A stretch of 64,000 bases of DNA from an uncultured Eubacteriales bacterium (GCA_905201895.1 CAJKPX010000006.1:8676-72675); one strand, 5' to 3'; counted from the first letter of the stretch, positions 33,382 through 42,820 are shown. The notes: generated by a model not told the origin, from the sequence alone. A program made the numbers and translations.

Positions 33382-33750
33382 ATGGAAAAAGTAATCAACT
33401 CTTATGAAGGCATGTTCATCGTAAGCCTGGCAAACGGCGAAGAGGCTGCTCTGGCAACTGTGAACAAGTTCAAGGCTCTGATCGAGGCAAACGCCGAGGT
33501 CGTTGCAGTTGATGACTGGGGCAAGCGTCGTTTCGCATATCCGATTCAGGATATGAACGAAGGCTACTACACGGTCGTCACCTTCAAGTGCGAGGGAGAT
33601 TTCCCTGCAGAGCTTCAGCGTTTGATGAACATTGATGAGAGCGTTCTGCGCGCAATGGTCATCCGCTTGGAGCATGAGGCAGTTGCAAAGGCCGCAGAGG
33701 CTCCTGCTGAAGAAGCAGAGACCGAAGCAGCTCCTGCTGACGCAGAGTAA
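33382..33750 (+). CDS. rpsF: 30S ribosomal protein S6
   Basis: A 122-residue S6 with the usual ~95-residue ferredoxin-like core (YEGMFIVSLANGE, DWGKRRFAYPIQDMNEGYYTVVTF, AMVIRLE) and an Ala/Glu-rich tail (AAEAPAEEAETEAAPADAE). It binds the 16S central domain together with S18. AGGGAGGTG before ATG. First gene of the conserved rpsF-ssb-rpsR operon, driven by a consensus promoter. Confidence 0.97.
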   Translation: MEKVINSYEGMFIVSLANGEEAALATVNKFKALIEANAEVVAVDDWGKRRFAYPIQDMNEGYYTVVTFKCEGDFPAELQRLMNIDESVLRAMVIRLEHEAVAKAAEAPAEEAETEAAPADAE

Positions 33751-33790
33751 TCAGGCTACCCCCACATTTTGAAGAAGGAGGCGTTTTCAG

Positions 33791-34261
33791 ATGTCAAGTT
33801 TGAATCTTAACAAGGTCGTTCTGTGCGGCAGACTCACGGCAGACCCCGAGCTCAGACAAACCAACAGCGGCATCGCAGTTGTTCGCTTCACGCTCGCAGT
33901 TAACCGCCGCGGATCGCGCAATGCAGACGGCACCCAGGCTCAGCCCCAAGCAGATTTCATTAGCGTGGTGGCATGGAGAGAGCGCGCAGAATTCATTTCG
34001 CGCTATTTCCGTAAGGGCTCGGCTCTTTGCATCACCGGCTCGATCCAAACCAGCAGCTGGCAGGATCAACAGGGTCAGAAACGCTACGCCACCGAGGTTG
34101 TCGCAGACGAGGCAATGTTTGTCGACAGCAAAAACGAGAGCGGAAACGCATCTGCCAACGGGCAGTACGGCAACGACTCTTACAATGCTCCGTCCTATTC
34201 CTCTCCGGCAGGTGCGCCGAACTTTGAGGAGCTCAAGACGGACGACGATCTGCCCTTCTGA
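33791..34261 (+). CDS. ssb: Single-stranded DNA-binding protein
   Basis: A 156-residue SSB. An OB-fold of about 110 residues (LNKVVLCGRLTADPELRQT, FTLAVNRR, FISVVAWRERAEFI, GSIQTSSW) is followed by an Asn/Tyr/Ser/Gly-rich linker and the acidic tip DDDLPF that recruits replication and repair partners. It coats single-stranded DNA as a tetramer. AAGGAGG nine bases before ATG. It sits between the S6 and S18 genes as in most Firmicutes. Confidence 0.97.
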   Translation: MSSLNLNKVVLCGRLTADPELRQTNSGIAVVRFTLAVNRRGSRNADGTQAQPQADFISVVAWRERAEFISRYFRKGSALCITGSIQTSSWQDQQGQKRYATEVVADEAMFVDSKNESGNASANGQYGNDSYNAPSYSSPAGAPNFEELKTDDDLPF

Positions 34262-34299
34262 TGAAGCGGCACAAATATTGAACAGGAGGATTTCATAAG

Positions 34300-34566
34300 A
34301 TGGATACGGCAAAAACCGAAGCAGTGGTTCGCCCGGCTCGTCCGGCTACCCCCAACCGCAGAAGAAGAAAGGTTTGCATCTTCTGCGCAGATAAGGTTGC
34401 TTTCATTGATTATAAGGACAGCGCAAAGCTCCGCAAGTTTATCAGCGAGCGCGGCAAGATTCTTCCCAGAAGAATCTCGGGCACCTGCGCAGTTCATCAG
34501 CGTGAGCTGAACACCGCAATCAAGCGTGCACGTAACATGGCTCTTCTGCCCTTCGTTACCGACTGA
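34300..34566 (+). CDS. rpsR: 30S ribosomal protein S18
   Basis: An 88-residue S18 with [40 protein letters not shown] and the closing [20 protein letters not shown]. The Cys pair (CIFC) is retained, which marks the zinc-type variant. It pairs with S6 on the 30S platform. AACAGGAGG before ATG. Last gene of the operon, followed by a strong terminator. Confidence 0.97.
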   Translation: MDTAKTEAVVRPARPATPNRRRRKVCIFCADKVAFIDYKDSAKLRKFISERGKILPRRISGTCAVHQRELNTAIKRARNMALLPFVTD

Positions 34567-34576
34567 TTGTAAAAAC

Positions 34577-34622
34577 AAAAAAACGGAGAGGAAATCCAAG
34601 CGGGTTTCCTCTCCGTTTTTTT
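34577..34622. terminator. Bidirectional terminator after rpsR
   Basis: AAAAACGGAGAGGAAATCC pairs with GGGTTTCCTCTCCGTTTTTTT. It also ends the convergent MATE gene. Confidence 0.93.
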
Positions 34623-34628
34623 AGGCGA

Positions 34629-35996
34629 TCAAGTAATACTTTTCAGCTTTCCCCTTCTGTACCGTCTGTAAACAAACAAAAACATCAAGATATTTCCTAA
34701 AAGCATGAAGCACCAAGACACCAAAAAGCATGCCATTAGGCAGACGAAGGTTGGATACTGAGGGTAGATAAAGAACATCCATATCATCCGTAGGACGAAG
34801 ATGCTGATCATGGAGTTTGCAGCCGAAAAGGCGGAATATCCAAAAGCCTGCAGGGCGTGACCAATCACTGAATTGCTACCGCTGACACATACAAACAGTG
34901 TGATGAAGAACATGCGAACCATACCGAAATCAATCGCAGAGGGATCGTCGGAAAGAATCAGCCCCAGCCAGAAGCGTCCCGTTAAGAACATGAATACACC
35001 CATAACAAGACTACACGCTGCGCAAAGCCCCCATGCACGCCAAAAGATCTTTTTCACGCGATCGGGATTTTCTGCACCGAGATTCTGCCCCATAAAGGTA
35101 GTGGTTGTGGTTCCCATTGCGCCGTTGAACGCCGAGGAAAAGCCCTCGATAGTAGCAGCGGCGCTGTTTCCGGCGATTGCAGGAACGCCGTAGCTGTTGA
35201 TTGCGGTCTGAATCTGCAAATTTGCCATTGGATAGAGCGCGTTGCTCAATGCAATCGGAACGCCATAGCGCATCATGCGTCCAAAGGTTGAGACATGCCA
35301 TCGGATCTTGGATAATGCCACGCGACCTATGCCCTCCATCGTGCAAAGCCGACGCATCACCAAAAATGCACCGAGAACCTGCGCCGCTGCCGTGGCAATT
35401 GCAACTGCCGCCACCTTTTGCGGCAGGATCAGACACAGAATCACGTTGAGGAACACGTTGAGCAGTCCGCAGAGCATGATATAATACATTGGGCGTTGGG
35501 TGTCTCCGGAGGAACTGATAATTGCAGAACCGAAATTATAGACCATAATTGCCGGTGCCGTACTCACGTAAATCCGCAAATACAGCAGCGCACCGTCATA
35601 GCAATCCACGGGACAATCGGTTAGGTTGAGAAAAAGCGGAATGAGGAAAAAGCCCACAATTGCGATCACACCGCCGATTGCAACGGCAGTGATCAACGAA
35701 GTACCAACGGTTTTATTCACACCGTCATGGTCCTTTGCACCGATCTGATGCGCCAGAATGATCTTTGTTCCGCTGGAAAGCCCAATAAAGGTGTTGACCA
35801 GCAAATGAACGATGGTTGTGGTTGCACCAACGGCGGCAACGGCAACCGAATCCGCCATATTTCCAAGCACCACAACGTCCACTGCATTGAAAAGCGTTTG
35901 AATCAGCGTGCTGATCACCAGCGGCAGAGCATACAGAATGATCAATTTTACGATCGGTCCCTTTGTTGCATCAATTCGTTTTGCACCAAATAACAC
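34629..35996 (-). CDS. MATE-family multidrug/metabolite exporter
   Basis: A membrane protein of ~455 residues with 12 hydrophobic segments, of NorM/DinF type. It opens with LFGAKRIDATKGPIVKLIILYALPLVISTLIQTLFNAVDVVVLG, and two related halves follow, the second starting about MRYGVPIALSNALYPMANLQ. It would export drugs or metabolites in exchange for Na+ or H+. Two starts are possible: ATG 36014, or GTG 35996 preceded by GGGGGAGGG at proper spacing. The GTG gives the normal family length and is chosen. Promoter at 36036-36064. Confidence 0.9.
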   Translation of the reverse strand: MLFGAKRIDATKGPIVKLIILYALPLVISTLIQTLFNAVDVVVLGNMADSVAVAAVGATTTIVHLLVNTFIGLSSGTKIILAHQIGAKDHDGVNKTVGTSLITAVAIGGVIAIVGFFLIPLFLNLTDCPVDCYDGALLYLRIYVSTAPAIMVYNFGSAIISSSGDTQRPMYYIMLCGLLNVFLNVILCLILPQKVAAVAIATAAAQVLGAFLVMRRLCTMEGIGRVALSKIRWHVSTFGRMMRYGVPIALSNALYPMANLQIQTAINSYGVPAIAGNSAAATIEGFSSAFNGAMGTTTTTFMGQNLGAENPDRVKKIFWRAWGLCAACSLVMGVFMFLTGRFWLGLILSDDPSAIDFGMVRMFFITLFVCVSGSNSVIGHALQAFGYSAFSAANSMISIFVLRMIWMFFIYPQYPTFVCLMACFLVSWCFMLLGNILMFLFVYRRYRRGKLKSIT

Positions 35997-36035
35997 GAAA
36001 AAGCCCTCCCCCATTGCGAATCTCAAGCCTTCAAG

Positions 36036-36064
36036 ATTATACCATACAACTCGAAAATAGTCAA
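36036..36064 (-). promoter_or_regulatory. Sigma-A promoter of the MATE gene
   Basis: Minus strand TTGACT (36059-36064), 17 bases, TATAAT (36036-36041). Confidence 0.85.
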
Positions 36065-36130
36065 TCATTTTGCGTATTTTTGCATTCCGATATATCAAAA
36101 AAGCATAGCAGACGCAAGCTATGATTTCAT

Positions 36131-36183
36131 AAAAAAGCGGGAATGCCGCCGCATGCCAAGCATTGGGGCATTCCCGTTTTTTT
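36131..36183 (-). terminator. Terminator of the sugar isomerase/epimerase gene
   Basis: GCGGGAATGCC (36137-36147) pairs with GGCATTCCCG near 36167-36176. There are A runs on the left, so T runs on the minus strand, and T runs on the right as well. Confidence 0.85.
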
Positions 36184-36188
36184 GGAGG

Positions 36189-36950
36189 TTAATTCTTTTC
36201 CTTGGCGTCAACTGCACGCAAAAAATCAATGCAACGCTTTGCTTCCTCGGGTCCCGTTGGATCAAGTCCCTCACTTTCGATCACGATCTTGACGCCCATC
36301 TCGATCGCCTTTTTGCGAACCTCAAGCACGGGAGCCTCGCCGCTACCTACCGATTTGCCGACAGGCAGGCTTTCGGGGTCTGCCCAATTCTGCGGAATAC
36401 CGTCCTTGAGATGGATAAAGTCGATGCGATCCTTGTATTTCTCCATCACGTCAATGGCGCGGAGTCCTGCGTTGAACGCCCAGAAGGTGTCGATCTGGAG
36501 CTTGACGTTGGTGCGTGCTGCCAGCTCCTCTTCCACGATCAGTCCGTCGAGATTTGGACGGAACTCTCTGGAGTGGTTGTGATAGTGGAGCTGAATGCCC
36601 TCTGCCGCAAGAATCGGCTGAACACGGTTGATCAGGTCAACCAGAACCGTAACCTCCTCGGCAGTATTGATCTTCGCTGCAGGGATAATCAGGTTTTGGC
36701 ATCCGATCGTTTTGTGATAGGCAATGGTGTCGTTCAGAACGTCGGGTGTCAGATGCTTCACACCCGTGTGCGTGCTGCAGGCGGTGAGCCCGTAATGCTT
36801 GAGCATTGCCGCAACGTCCTCGGCAGAATTGTTGAAAAAGCCGGCGGGCTCAACCATGTCATAGCCCATCTCGGCTACCGCACGCAGAGCCGCCTCGTAA
36901 TTCACCTCGGCAAGATCTCTCACACTGTAAAGCTGCAATCCGTATTTCAT
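36189..36950 (-). CDS. Sugar phosphate isomerase/epimerase-like protein (xylose isomerase-type TIM barrel)
   Basis: A 253-residue cytosolic TIM-barrel protein of the AP-endonuclease-2/xylose-isomerase-like group: YGLQLYSVRDLAE, MGYDMVEPAGFF, THTGVKHLTP, IQLHYHNHSREF, LQIDTFWAFNAG, FIHLKDG and IVIESEGLDP. The His, Asp and Glu residues of a divalent metal site are present. Members isomerise or epimerise sugars or inositol derivatives; the substrate is open. AGAGAGG nine bases before ATG 36950. It reads the same way as the PTS-IIC-like gene 190 bases upstream, but a terminator lies between them. Confidence 0.83.
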   Translation of the reverse strand: MKYGLQLYSVRDLAEVNYEAALRAVAEMGYDMVEPAGFFNNSAEDVAAMLKHYGLTACSTHTGVKHLTPDVLNDTIAYHKTIGCQNLIIPAAKINTAEEVTVLVDLINRVQPILAAEGIQLHYHNHSREFRPNLDGLIVEEELAARTNVKLQIDTFWAFNAGLRAIDVMEKYKDRIDFIHLKDGIPQNWADPESLPVGKSVGSGEAPVLEVRKKAIEMGVKIVIESEGLDPTGPEEAKRCIDFLRAVDAKEKN

Positions 36951-37101
36951 AATTGTGATCCTCTCTTTCCATTTGGATGCCAACTCCGGGGCATCTTTTT
37001 TTGTATTGTAACATATAGTCACAAAAAAAGCAACCTTTATCTCAAAAAAAGCAAATCCTATCCAAAAAGAAGCAAAATATGTCTGTTTGAAAAACAAGAC
37101 A

Positions 37102-37132
37102 ATAAAAGAGCGGCCCCGAGCAGGAGCCGCTC
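37102..37132 (-). terminator. Terminator of the PTS-IIC-like gene
   Basis: GAGCGGC (37108-37114) pairs with GCCGCTC (37126-37132); on the minus strand TTTTATTG follows. Confidence 0.7.
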
Positions 37133-37140
37133 CGCGTTTA

Positions 37141-38238
37141 TTACGATTGCTCAAGCGTCAAATCGCCCGGCTTGATCCAACCGATCTTATAAAGAATCTC
37201 ACTGAAGATGAGTGTCAGGCCAGCGGGCAGGATAAAGCAAATCAAGGCAAGTCCCACCCAATCGAGCACGCCAACGGTTGCGGGGTAGGAGCCGCCAAAC
37301 CAACCGAGAATGATGCCGATCGGGCCGAGCATACCGCAGGTTCCCATGCCCGAATTGATAGCATCGCCGTACATCTGCATGCGGAACACGCAGGTTGCGA
37401 GCGGTCCCGTGATCGCAGAGGTGAGGATCGTGGGAATCCAGATGCGAGGATTGTGAATAATATTGGGCATTTGAAGCATGCTCGTGCCAAGTCCCTGGGA
37501 AACGAGTCCGCCCCATTTGTTCTCCTTGAAGCTCATCACGGCAAATCCGATCATCTGCGCGCAGCAGCCAGCAACTGCCGCACCGCCTGCCATTGCGAGT
37601 CCTGCATAGTCCTTATCTGCCAGCATCTCCACGTTGTTCACCATGACGTAGACGGGAATACCCGAGAGTCCCAGCGCGGCGCAGATTGCCGCCGAGCTGA
37701 TGGGAAGCGTGAGTGCGATGCCAACCGTGACCGATACGAGCATGCCCATGAGGAAGGGCTGCTGGGTCATGGCAAACGCGATGATGTCGCTCACCACGCC
37801 AACCGCTCTGCCGATGTAGGGCGCACACCAGATGCTGAGCAGTCCGCCAACGAGCAGGGTGACGAAGGGGGTGACGAGAATATCAACCTTGGTCTTTTTA
37901 GAAACCAGCATACCGATCTCTGCGGCAACGATCACGATCACCAGCACGGCAAGAGGTCCACCTGCACCACCGTTGGAGTTGGCAAGTGCGCCAACCGCCG
38001 CACAGGTGTAGATCACAAGCGGATGCGCCTTGAGCGAAAAGGCGATTGCCACCGCCATTGCAGGTCCCGCAACGCCCTGTGCGCCTGCACCGATTTTGGC
38101 AAAAATTCCGAGGTGCGGAATCATGCCGAGCGCCTTGAAGATCGTTCCGATCAGCAGAGAGGCAAAAAGTCCGAGCGCCATGGCGCCCATCGCGTCGATA
38201 AAATAACGCTTTGCGTAGCGTTTTAAGGTTTCCTTCAT
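37141..38238 (-). CDS. PTS transporter subunit IIC-like membrane protein (PfoR/EIIC_2 type)
   Basis: A 365-residue protein with about ten membrane segments (from FIDAMGAMALGLFASLLIGTIF to LALICFILPAGLTLIF). The Gly-rich stretch ANSNGGAGGPLAVLVIVIVAAEIGMLV and TPFVTLLVGGLLSIWCAPYIG are characteristic of the EIIC_2 group, which includes PfoR. These resemble PTS permeases but are usually found without IIA/IIB partners, as here, so the transported compound and energy source are unknown. AAAGGAGG before ATG 38238 decides the start. The upstream 38239-38463 region holds only AT-rich promoter-like DNA. Confidence 0.83.
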   Translation of the reverse strand: MKETLKRYAKRYFIDAMGAMALGLFASLLIGTIFKALGMIPHLGIFAKIGAGAQGVAGPAMAVAIAFSLKAHPLVIYTCAAVGALANSNGGAGGPLAVLVIVIVAAEIGMLVSKKTKVDILVTPFVTLLVGGLLSIWCAPYIGRAVGVVSDIIAFAMTQQPFLMGMLVSVTVGIALTLPISSAAICAALGLSGIPVYVMVNNVEMLADKDYAGLAMAGGAAVAGCCAQMIGFAVMSFKENKWGGLVSQGLGTSMLQMPNIIHNPRIWIPTILTSAITGPLATCVFRMQMYGDAINSGMGTCGMLGPIGIILGWFGGSYPATVGVLDWVGLALICFILPAGLTLIFSEILYKIGWIKPGDLTLEQS

Positions 38239-38463
38239 GTGTTGTCCTCCTTTTGACAAGCCATTTTTTCTGTTTTTCGATCGGCAAAAGTATACCACAT
38301 AAGTTGACAAGCGTGCAAGACGGAAATTGACGAATCTCTCCGCATTTTGGAAATATAAATAGAAACTATTAGACAAGTTTTTCTTTGACAGCTGCAAAGC
38401 AAGCGTCCAAGCGCAAAAAAAACGCGTGAGGATAGAATCTTAAGAAAAAAACACGCCGCACAC

Positions 38464-38492
38464 TTGACAAAATCCACCGTTCGAGGTACAAT
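38464..38492 (+). promoter_or_regulatory. Sigma-A promoter of the CPBP/GH78 operon
   Basis: TTGACA (38464-38469), 17 bases, TACAAT (38487-38492). Confidence 0.82.
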
Positions 38493-38535
38493 ATAAGCGA
38501 TGTAAAACGGAATCTGAACGGAGGAATATCACAAG

Positions 38536-39537
38536 ATGAAAAAGCTGCTTACAAGACCGCAAATGCTGTACGAGGCACGGCAGAACGGAAACGGACATGC
38601 ACTCGGGCTTGAGGTCTTGTTCTTTATCATCGTTTTTTTCGTTTCACAGTCTATCCTGTCCATCCCCGTTACGGTTGCCATGCTGCTCCGCGTCTTTCTC
38701 ACGGCAGAGGGACAGGCAATTCTTTTGGAAATGATGGAGGGAGGCAGCTCCGACGCACTCTACACCATGCTGGCAGCCCCTTCCGACGCGATCATGCTCG
38801 TGCAGCTCTTTTCCACAGCACTTGCAACCGCAGCAGCAATCGTTTACTGCCGCATCATTGAGAAGCGTTCGCTCTCCTCGATGGGACTGCGCCGCCGCGG
38901 ACTCTTGCGTGAATACGGAATCGGCACGCTGATCGGCATTGCGCTGATCTCCGTCTGCGTTGGACTCTGCCTGCCATTTGGCGCGATCCGCCTTGAGGCA
39001 CAGGCATTCTCCCCCGTTCTTTGGGTCCTCTTTTTGCTCGGCTTTCTCATTCAGGGTATGAGCGAGGAGGTGCTCTGCCGCGGATATATGATGGTGTCGG
39101 TCTCTCGTCGACATTCACTCGTTTTGGCGGTTCTGACCAACTCGGTGCTCTTTGGTCTGCTCCATATTTTCAACCCCGGCTTTGGTCTGCTCCCGCTACT
39201 CAACATCGTCCTGTTCGGCATTTTGGAATCGGTCTACGTGCTCAAGAGAGGCGATCTCTGGGGCGCCTGTGCCATTCACAGCATCTGGAATTTCTTTCAG
39301 GGCAACGTGTTCGGCATCAGCGTAAGCGGTATGGAGCTTTCCACCTCGCCGCTTCGTGCAACGGTCAATTCCTCTTTTGAATGGCTCAACGGCGGCTCAT
39401 TTGGTCTGGAGGGCGGCGTTGCGGTCACTCTCGTGCTCGCGATTGCCTGCGTCCTCGTGCTCTTTTTGATGCCCAACAGCGAAACCGAAGCAGAAAATGA
39501 ACAAGTAAACAGTAACCTGCCGTCTCTGGCAGACTGA
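38536..39537 (+). CDS. CPBP-family intramembrane metalloprotease
   Basis: A 333-residue membrane protein with about eight transmembrane segments. The CPBP (CAAX protease/Abi) motifs are present: GMSEEVLCRGYMM with the paired Glu and Arg, FGLLHIFNPGFG, and CAIHSIWNFFQG with the His/Asn box. Relatives cleave prenylated or membrane peptides, or protect against bacteriocins. The acidic C-terminus (SETEAENEQVN) is cytosolic. AACGGAGG before ATG. It lies 17 bases before the rhamnosidase gene and is co-transcribed with it; a functional link is not obvious. Confidence 0.88.
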   Translation: MKKLLTRPQMLYEARQNGNGHALGLEVLFFIIVFFVSQSILSIPVTVAMLLRVFLTAEGQAILLEMMEGGSSDALYTMLAAPSDAIMLVQLFSTALATAAAIVYCRIIEKRSLSSMGLRRRGLLREYGIGTLIGIALISVCVGLCLPFGAIRLEAQAFSPVLWVLFLLGFLIQGMSEEVLCRGYMMVSVSRRHSLVLAVLTNSVLFGLLHIFNPGFGLLPLLNIVLFGILESVYVLKRGDLWGACAIHSIWNFFQGNVFGISVSGMELSTSPLRATVNSSFEWLNGGSFGLEGGVAVTLVLAIACVLVLFLMPNSETEAENEQVNSNLPSLAD

Positions 39538-39554
39538 CAGAAAGGAAACTCGAT

Positions 39555-41777
39555 ATGAACAAGCAATTCATCGCCGCATCCCGCATCCCTGCGGATTTTG
39601 ACACCCCCGTTGCAGCCCCCTATCTGCGAAAAAGCTTCTCGCTGGACGCCGTGCCGAGCGAAGCAAAAATCGAAATCTGCGGCCTCGGCTTCTACGCACT
39701 CTGGATCAACGGTCGGGAGATCACAAAGGGTCCGATGGCGCCCTACGTCTCCAATCCCGACGATCTTTGCTACTATGACACCTATGACCTTTCGGGTCTG
39801 CTCACCGCAGGTAAGAACACGGTCGGCATTCTGCTGGGTAACGGCTGGATGAACCCGTTTGGCGGCGGCGTTTGGGATTTTGATCAGGCAGCATGGAGAG
39901 GTGCCCCCTGTGTGGCGCTTGAGCTCACCGCTCGGGTTGGCGAGGCGGAAATCTGCATCTGTGCCGACGAGAGCTTCCGCACGCATCCCTCCCCGCTCCT
40001 CTTTGACGAGCTCCGCATGGGCGAGCATTATGACGCTCGCCTTGAGATCGACGGCTGGAATCTGCCCGATTTCGACGATGCCGATTGGGCGCCTGCGATC
40101 TGCATATCCAACGCCGTTCGCGGTGAAATGAAGCCCTGCACCGCAGAACCGATTGCCGTATATGACGAGGTACGCCCCGTGTCGATCACCAAGACCGAGG
40201 ATGGCTATCTCTACGATTTCGGCATCAACTCGGCAGGTGTTTGCCGTTTGTCCGTCGAGGGCGAGGCTGGTCAACGCATCCAAATGCAACACTGCGAGAT
40301 GCTCAAGGATGGCAAGTTCTTCCTTGAAAACATCATTTTCAAAGGCCGTCACGAACCGATCTACGCACACACCGAGCACGTATACATTTATGATTACACC
40401 CTCAACGGTCGAGGCAAGGAAATCTGGACGCCTCGCTTCTCCTATATGGGCTTCCGCTACGTTCTGGTCCGCGGTATCACCGAGGAGCAGGCAACGCCCG
40501 AGCTGCTCACCTACCTGCGCATGAGCTCGGAGCTGCGCCCGATCGCATCCTTCTCCTGCTCAAACGAGCGAGTCAACCGCCTGTGGGAGATGGCGCAAAA
40601 CTCAATCCGCTCGAATTTCTACTACTTCCCCACCGATTGCCCGCACCGCGAAAAGAACGGCTGGACCGGAGACGCGTCGATGTCCTCGGACATGACAACG
40701 CTCTTCTATGACACCGAGCAGAGCTATCGCCAATGGCTTGAAGGGATCCGCAAGGCACAAAATGACCGCGGCGAGCTGCCCGGCATCGTGCCCACGGGCG
40801 GCTGGGGCTATGCATGGGGCAACGGCCCTGCATGGGACAGCGTGCTCTTTAATCTCCCCTACATGCTCTACCATTACCGCGGCAACACCGATGTCATCCG
40901 CGAAAATGCACACGCAATGATGCGCTATCTGGAATACGTGATGACCCGTCGCTCCGAGGATGGAACGATCGCGATCGGACTTGGCGACTGGGTGCCCACG
41001 GGCAAGCGCAAGGCAAGCGCCTACGATTCGCCTCTCGCGCTGACCGACTCGACAATGATTATGGATATTGCGAGAAAGGCCGCCGAGATGCTTGAGGCGA
41101 TCGGACAAACCCACGCCGCTGCATACGCCGGAGCAATTGCCGATGACATGCGCGCAACCATTCGCCGCGAGCTGCTTGATACCGAGACAGCAACCCTCGC
41201 AGGAAACTGCCAGACCTCGCAGGCGCTTGGTCTTTATTACGACATCTTTGATGAGAACGAGCGCCGTCCCGCATTTGAGAAGCTCCTCGAATTCATCCAT
41301 GCAAAGGGCGATAGCTTTGACTGCGGATTTTTGGGTCTGCACACGATCTTCCACGTGCTCTCCGACTTTGGTGAGAACGAGCTTGCATACCGCATGATCA
41401 TGAAGCCCGACTATCCCTCCTATGCTTATCTGATCGACGTTGGAGAAACGGCAATTCCCGAGTGGATCCTTGAACCCGCAGATCTGGCTACCAGAGCCTC
41501 GCACAATCACCATTTTCTTGGTGACTTCTCGCGCTGGTTCCTCACGCGCCTCGCAGGACTCTGCCCGCTGGATGCCTGCACACTCACGCTTCGTCCCTCC
41601 TTCCCTGCCGACGTGGATCACGCAGACGCCACCTACGAATTCCCCACAGGTGTGGCAAGCGTCAGCTGGACTCGCACGGGCGACCGTATCGTGTTGAACG
41701 TCTCGATCCCAGAGGGCGTGAATTGCAAAACAGACGAACTCGCTCCGAACGTGGAGCTCCACCTGAACCGCGTATAA
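39555..41777 (+). CDS. Glycoside hydrolase family 78 (alpha-L-rhamnosidase)
   Basis: A 740-residue enzyme without a signal peptide, so it acts on imported or short glycosides in the cytosol. Order: N-terminal beta-sandwiches (FYALWINGREITKGPMAPY, NTVGILLGNGWMNP), then an (alpha/alpha)6 barrel with the GH78 signature TDCPHREKNGWTGDASMSS (acid residues), GIVPTGGWGYAWGNGPAWDS and LGDWVPTGK, and a C-terminal beta domain (LRPSFPADVDHADATYEFP). It hydrolyses alpha-L-rhamnosides, for example from plant flavonoid glycosides or pectin. The length fits single-module GH78. AAAGGAAAC before ATG 39555. Confidence 0.93.
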   Translation: MNKQFIAASRIPADFDTPVAAPYLRKSFSLDAVPSEAKIEICGLGFYALWINGREITKGPMAPYVSNPDDLCYYDTYDLSGLLTAGKNTVGILLGNGWMNPFGGGVWDFDQAAWRGAPCVALELTARVGEAEICICADESFRTHPSPLLFDELRMGEHYDARLEIDGWNLPDFDDADWAPAICISNAVRGEMKPCTAEPIAVYDEVRPVSITKTEDGYLYDFGINSAGVCRLSVEGEAGQRIQMQHCEMLKDGKFFLENIIFKGRHEPIYAHTEHVYIYDYTLNGRGKEIWTPRFSYMGFRYVLVRGITEEQATPELLTYLRMSSELRPIASFSCSNERVNRLWEMAQNSIRSNFYYFPTDCPHREKNGWTGDASMSSDMTTLFYDTEQSYRQWLEGIRKAQNDRGELPGIVPTGGWGYAWGNGPAWDSVLFNLPYMLYHYRGNTDVIRENAHAMMRYLEYVMTRRSEDGTIAIGLGDWVPTGKRKASAYDSPLALTDSTMIMDIARKAAEMLEAIGQTHAAAYAGAIADDMRATIRRELLDTETATLAGNCQTSQALGLYYDIFDENERRPAFEKLLEFIHAKGDSFDCGFLGLHTIFHVLSDFGENELAYRMIMKPDYPSYAYLIDVGETAIPEWILEPADLATRASHNHHFLGDFSRWFLTRLAGLCPLDACTLTLRPSFPADVDHADATYEFPTGVASVSWTRTGDRIVLNVSIPEGVNCKTDELAPNVELHLNRV

Positions 41778-41794
41778 TCCGATTCTTTGATCGA

Positions 41795-41840
41795 AGAACC
41801 GTCTCCCTCTCTGCTTTGATGAGGTGAGACGGTTCTTTTT
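41795..41840 (+). terminator. Terminator of the CPBP/GH78 operon
   Basis: AGAACCGTCTC (41795-41805) pairs with GAGACGGTTCT (41826-41836), then TTTTT. Confidence 0.88.
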
Positions 41841-41891
41841 GATAAAAAATACATTTTGTCGCTTTTTTTTGCATAATCCGAACATTTTTAC

Positions 41892-41920
41892 TTGACAAAA
41901 GCAACCAAAGCATGTATAAT
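41892..41920 (+). promoter_or_regulatory. Consensus sigma-A promoter of the DUF2752/DUF4234 operon
   Basis: TTGACA (41892-41897), 17 bases, TATAAT (41915-41920). Confidence 0.9.
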
Positions 41921-41940
41921 ATGAATTGAGGATAAAGAAT

Positions 41941-42354
41941 ATGAAGAAGTTATGGATAAAATATAAGACCTGCGTGGGTGCGATCGCTGCAATTGCAATT
42001 CTTGTGGTGGTCCTGCAGCTTTTTGGTGTAACCTGTATCATCAAGCACCTCACGGGGATCTCCTGCCCCGGTTGCGGCATGACGCGCGCCTGCATGAGCG
42101 CGCTGCGGCTTGATTTTTCGGCGGCATTTGCCTATCATCCGCTCTGGATCGCATTGCCCGTTGCTTTAGGATCGCTGACCGTTTGCAAAATCAAGCATCG
42201 CACTCGTAGCTTCCGCGCCATTCTTGCAGGCTCGTTGCTGCTCCTCTTTGCCGTCTATTTGTGGCGCATGCTCGCGCAAAACGGCAACGTTGTGGTCTTT
42301 GAGCCGCAAAACGGAGCAATCGCACGCCTTTTGCGTTCTGTTTTTCAAATATGA
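41941..42354 (+). CDS. DUF2752 membrane protein
   Basis: A 137-residue membrane protein with three hydrophobic segments. Its signature is TGISCPGCGMTRACMSAL, the Cys-Pro-Gly-Cys-Gly-Met-Thr-Arg motif that defines DUF2752, followed by AFAYHPLWIALPVAL. The function of the family is unknown; the Cys pair may bind metal or form a redox centre. ATG 41941 is chosen over an earlier in-frame codon because GAGG lies nine bases upstream. It is co-transcribed with a DUF4234 gene 45 bases later, a common pairing of small membrane proteins. Confidence 0.85.
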   Translation: MKKLWIKYKTCVGAIAAIAILVVVLQLFGVTCIIKHLTGISCPGCGMTRACMSALRLDFSAAFAYHPLWIALPVALGSLTVCKIKHRTRSFRAILAGSLLLLFAVYLWRMLAQNGNVVVFEPQNGAIARLLRSVFQI

Positions 42355-42399
42355 GCCGATATGGCTTCATATAAAAAAATTTGAAAGGAAAAGACACCT

Positions 42400-42798
42400 A
42401 TGCAACCCATGAAAACAAACCGTAGCCTCATCATGCTCCTTCTGCTCTCGGTTGTAACCTGCGGCATCTATGAGATCTACTTCCTCTGGAAGATGATCCA
42501 GGATACCAATACGCTCTGCGCAGACGACGGCAAAAAGACCCCCGGCCTGCTCGCATTCATTCTGCTCTCGTTCATCACCTGCGGAATTTATGCCATCGTT
42601 TGGTGGTATCAGCTCGCAGAGCGTCTGCATGATACCGGCGTAAGACGCAACGTGGACGCAGGCGTTACCGGCGGCTCCTTCCTGCTTTGGATGATCGTTG
42701 GCTCATTCCTCTGTGGAATCGGTTCGTTCTACGCGCTCTACATGGTCCTTCGCGCGCTGAACCGTCTGTCGGTTGAGTACAACTCGCGCCTCGCTTGA
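42400..42798 (+). CDS. DUF4234 membrane protein
   Basis: A 132-residue protein with three to four membrane segments. It repeats the motif VVTCGIYEIYFLWKM and FITCGIYAIVWWYQLAERL (Thr-Cys-Gly-Ile-Tyr), characteristic of DUF4234. The function is unknown; these often accompany DUF2752 or TM2 proteins. AAAGGAAAAG stands before ATG 42400. Last gene of the operon, ended by a strong bidirectional terminator. Confidence 0.85.
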   Translation: MQPMKTNRSLIMLLLLSVVTCGIYEIYFLWKMIQDTNTLCADDGKKTPGLLAFILLSFITCGIYAIVWWYQLAERLHDTGVRRNVDAGVTGGSFLLWMIVGSFLCGIGSFYALYMVLRALNRLSVEYNSRLA

Positions 42799-42820
42799 TT
42801 GCGCATCAACTAAAAAAAAG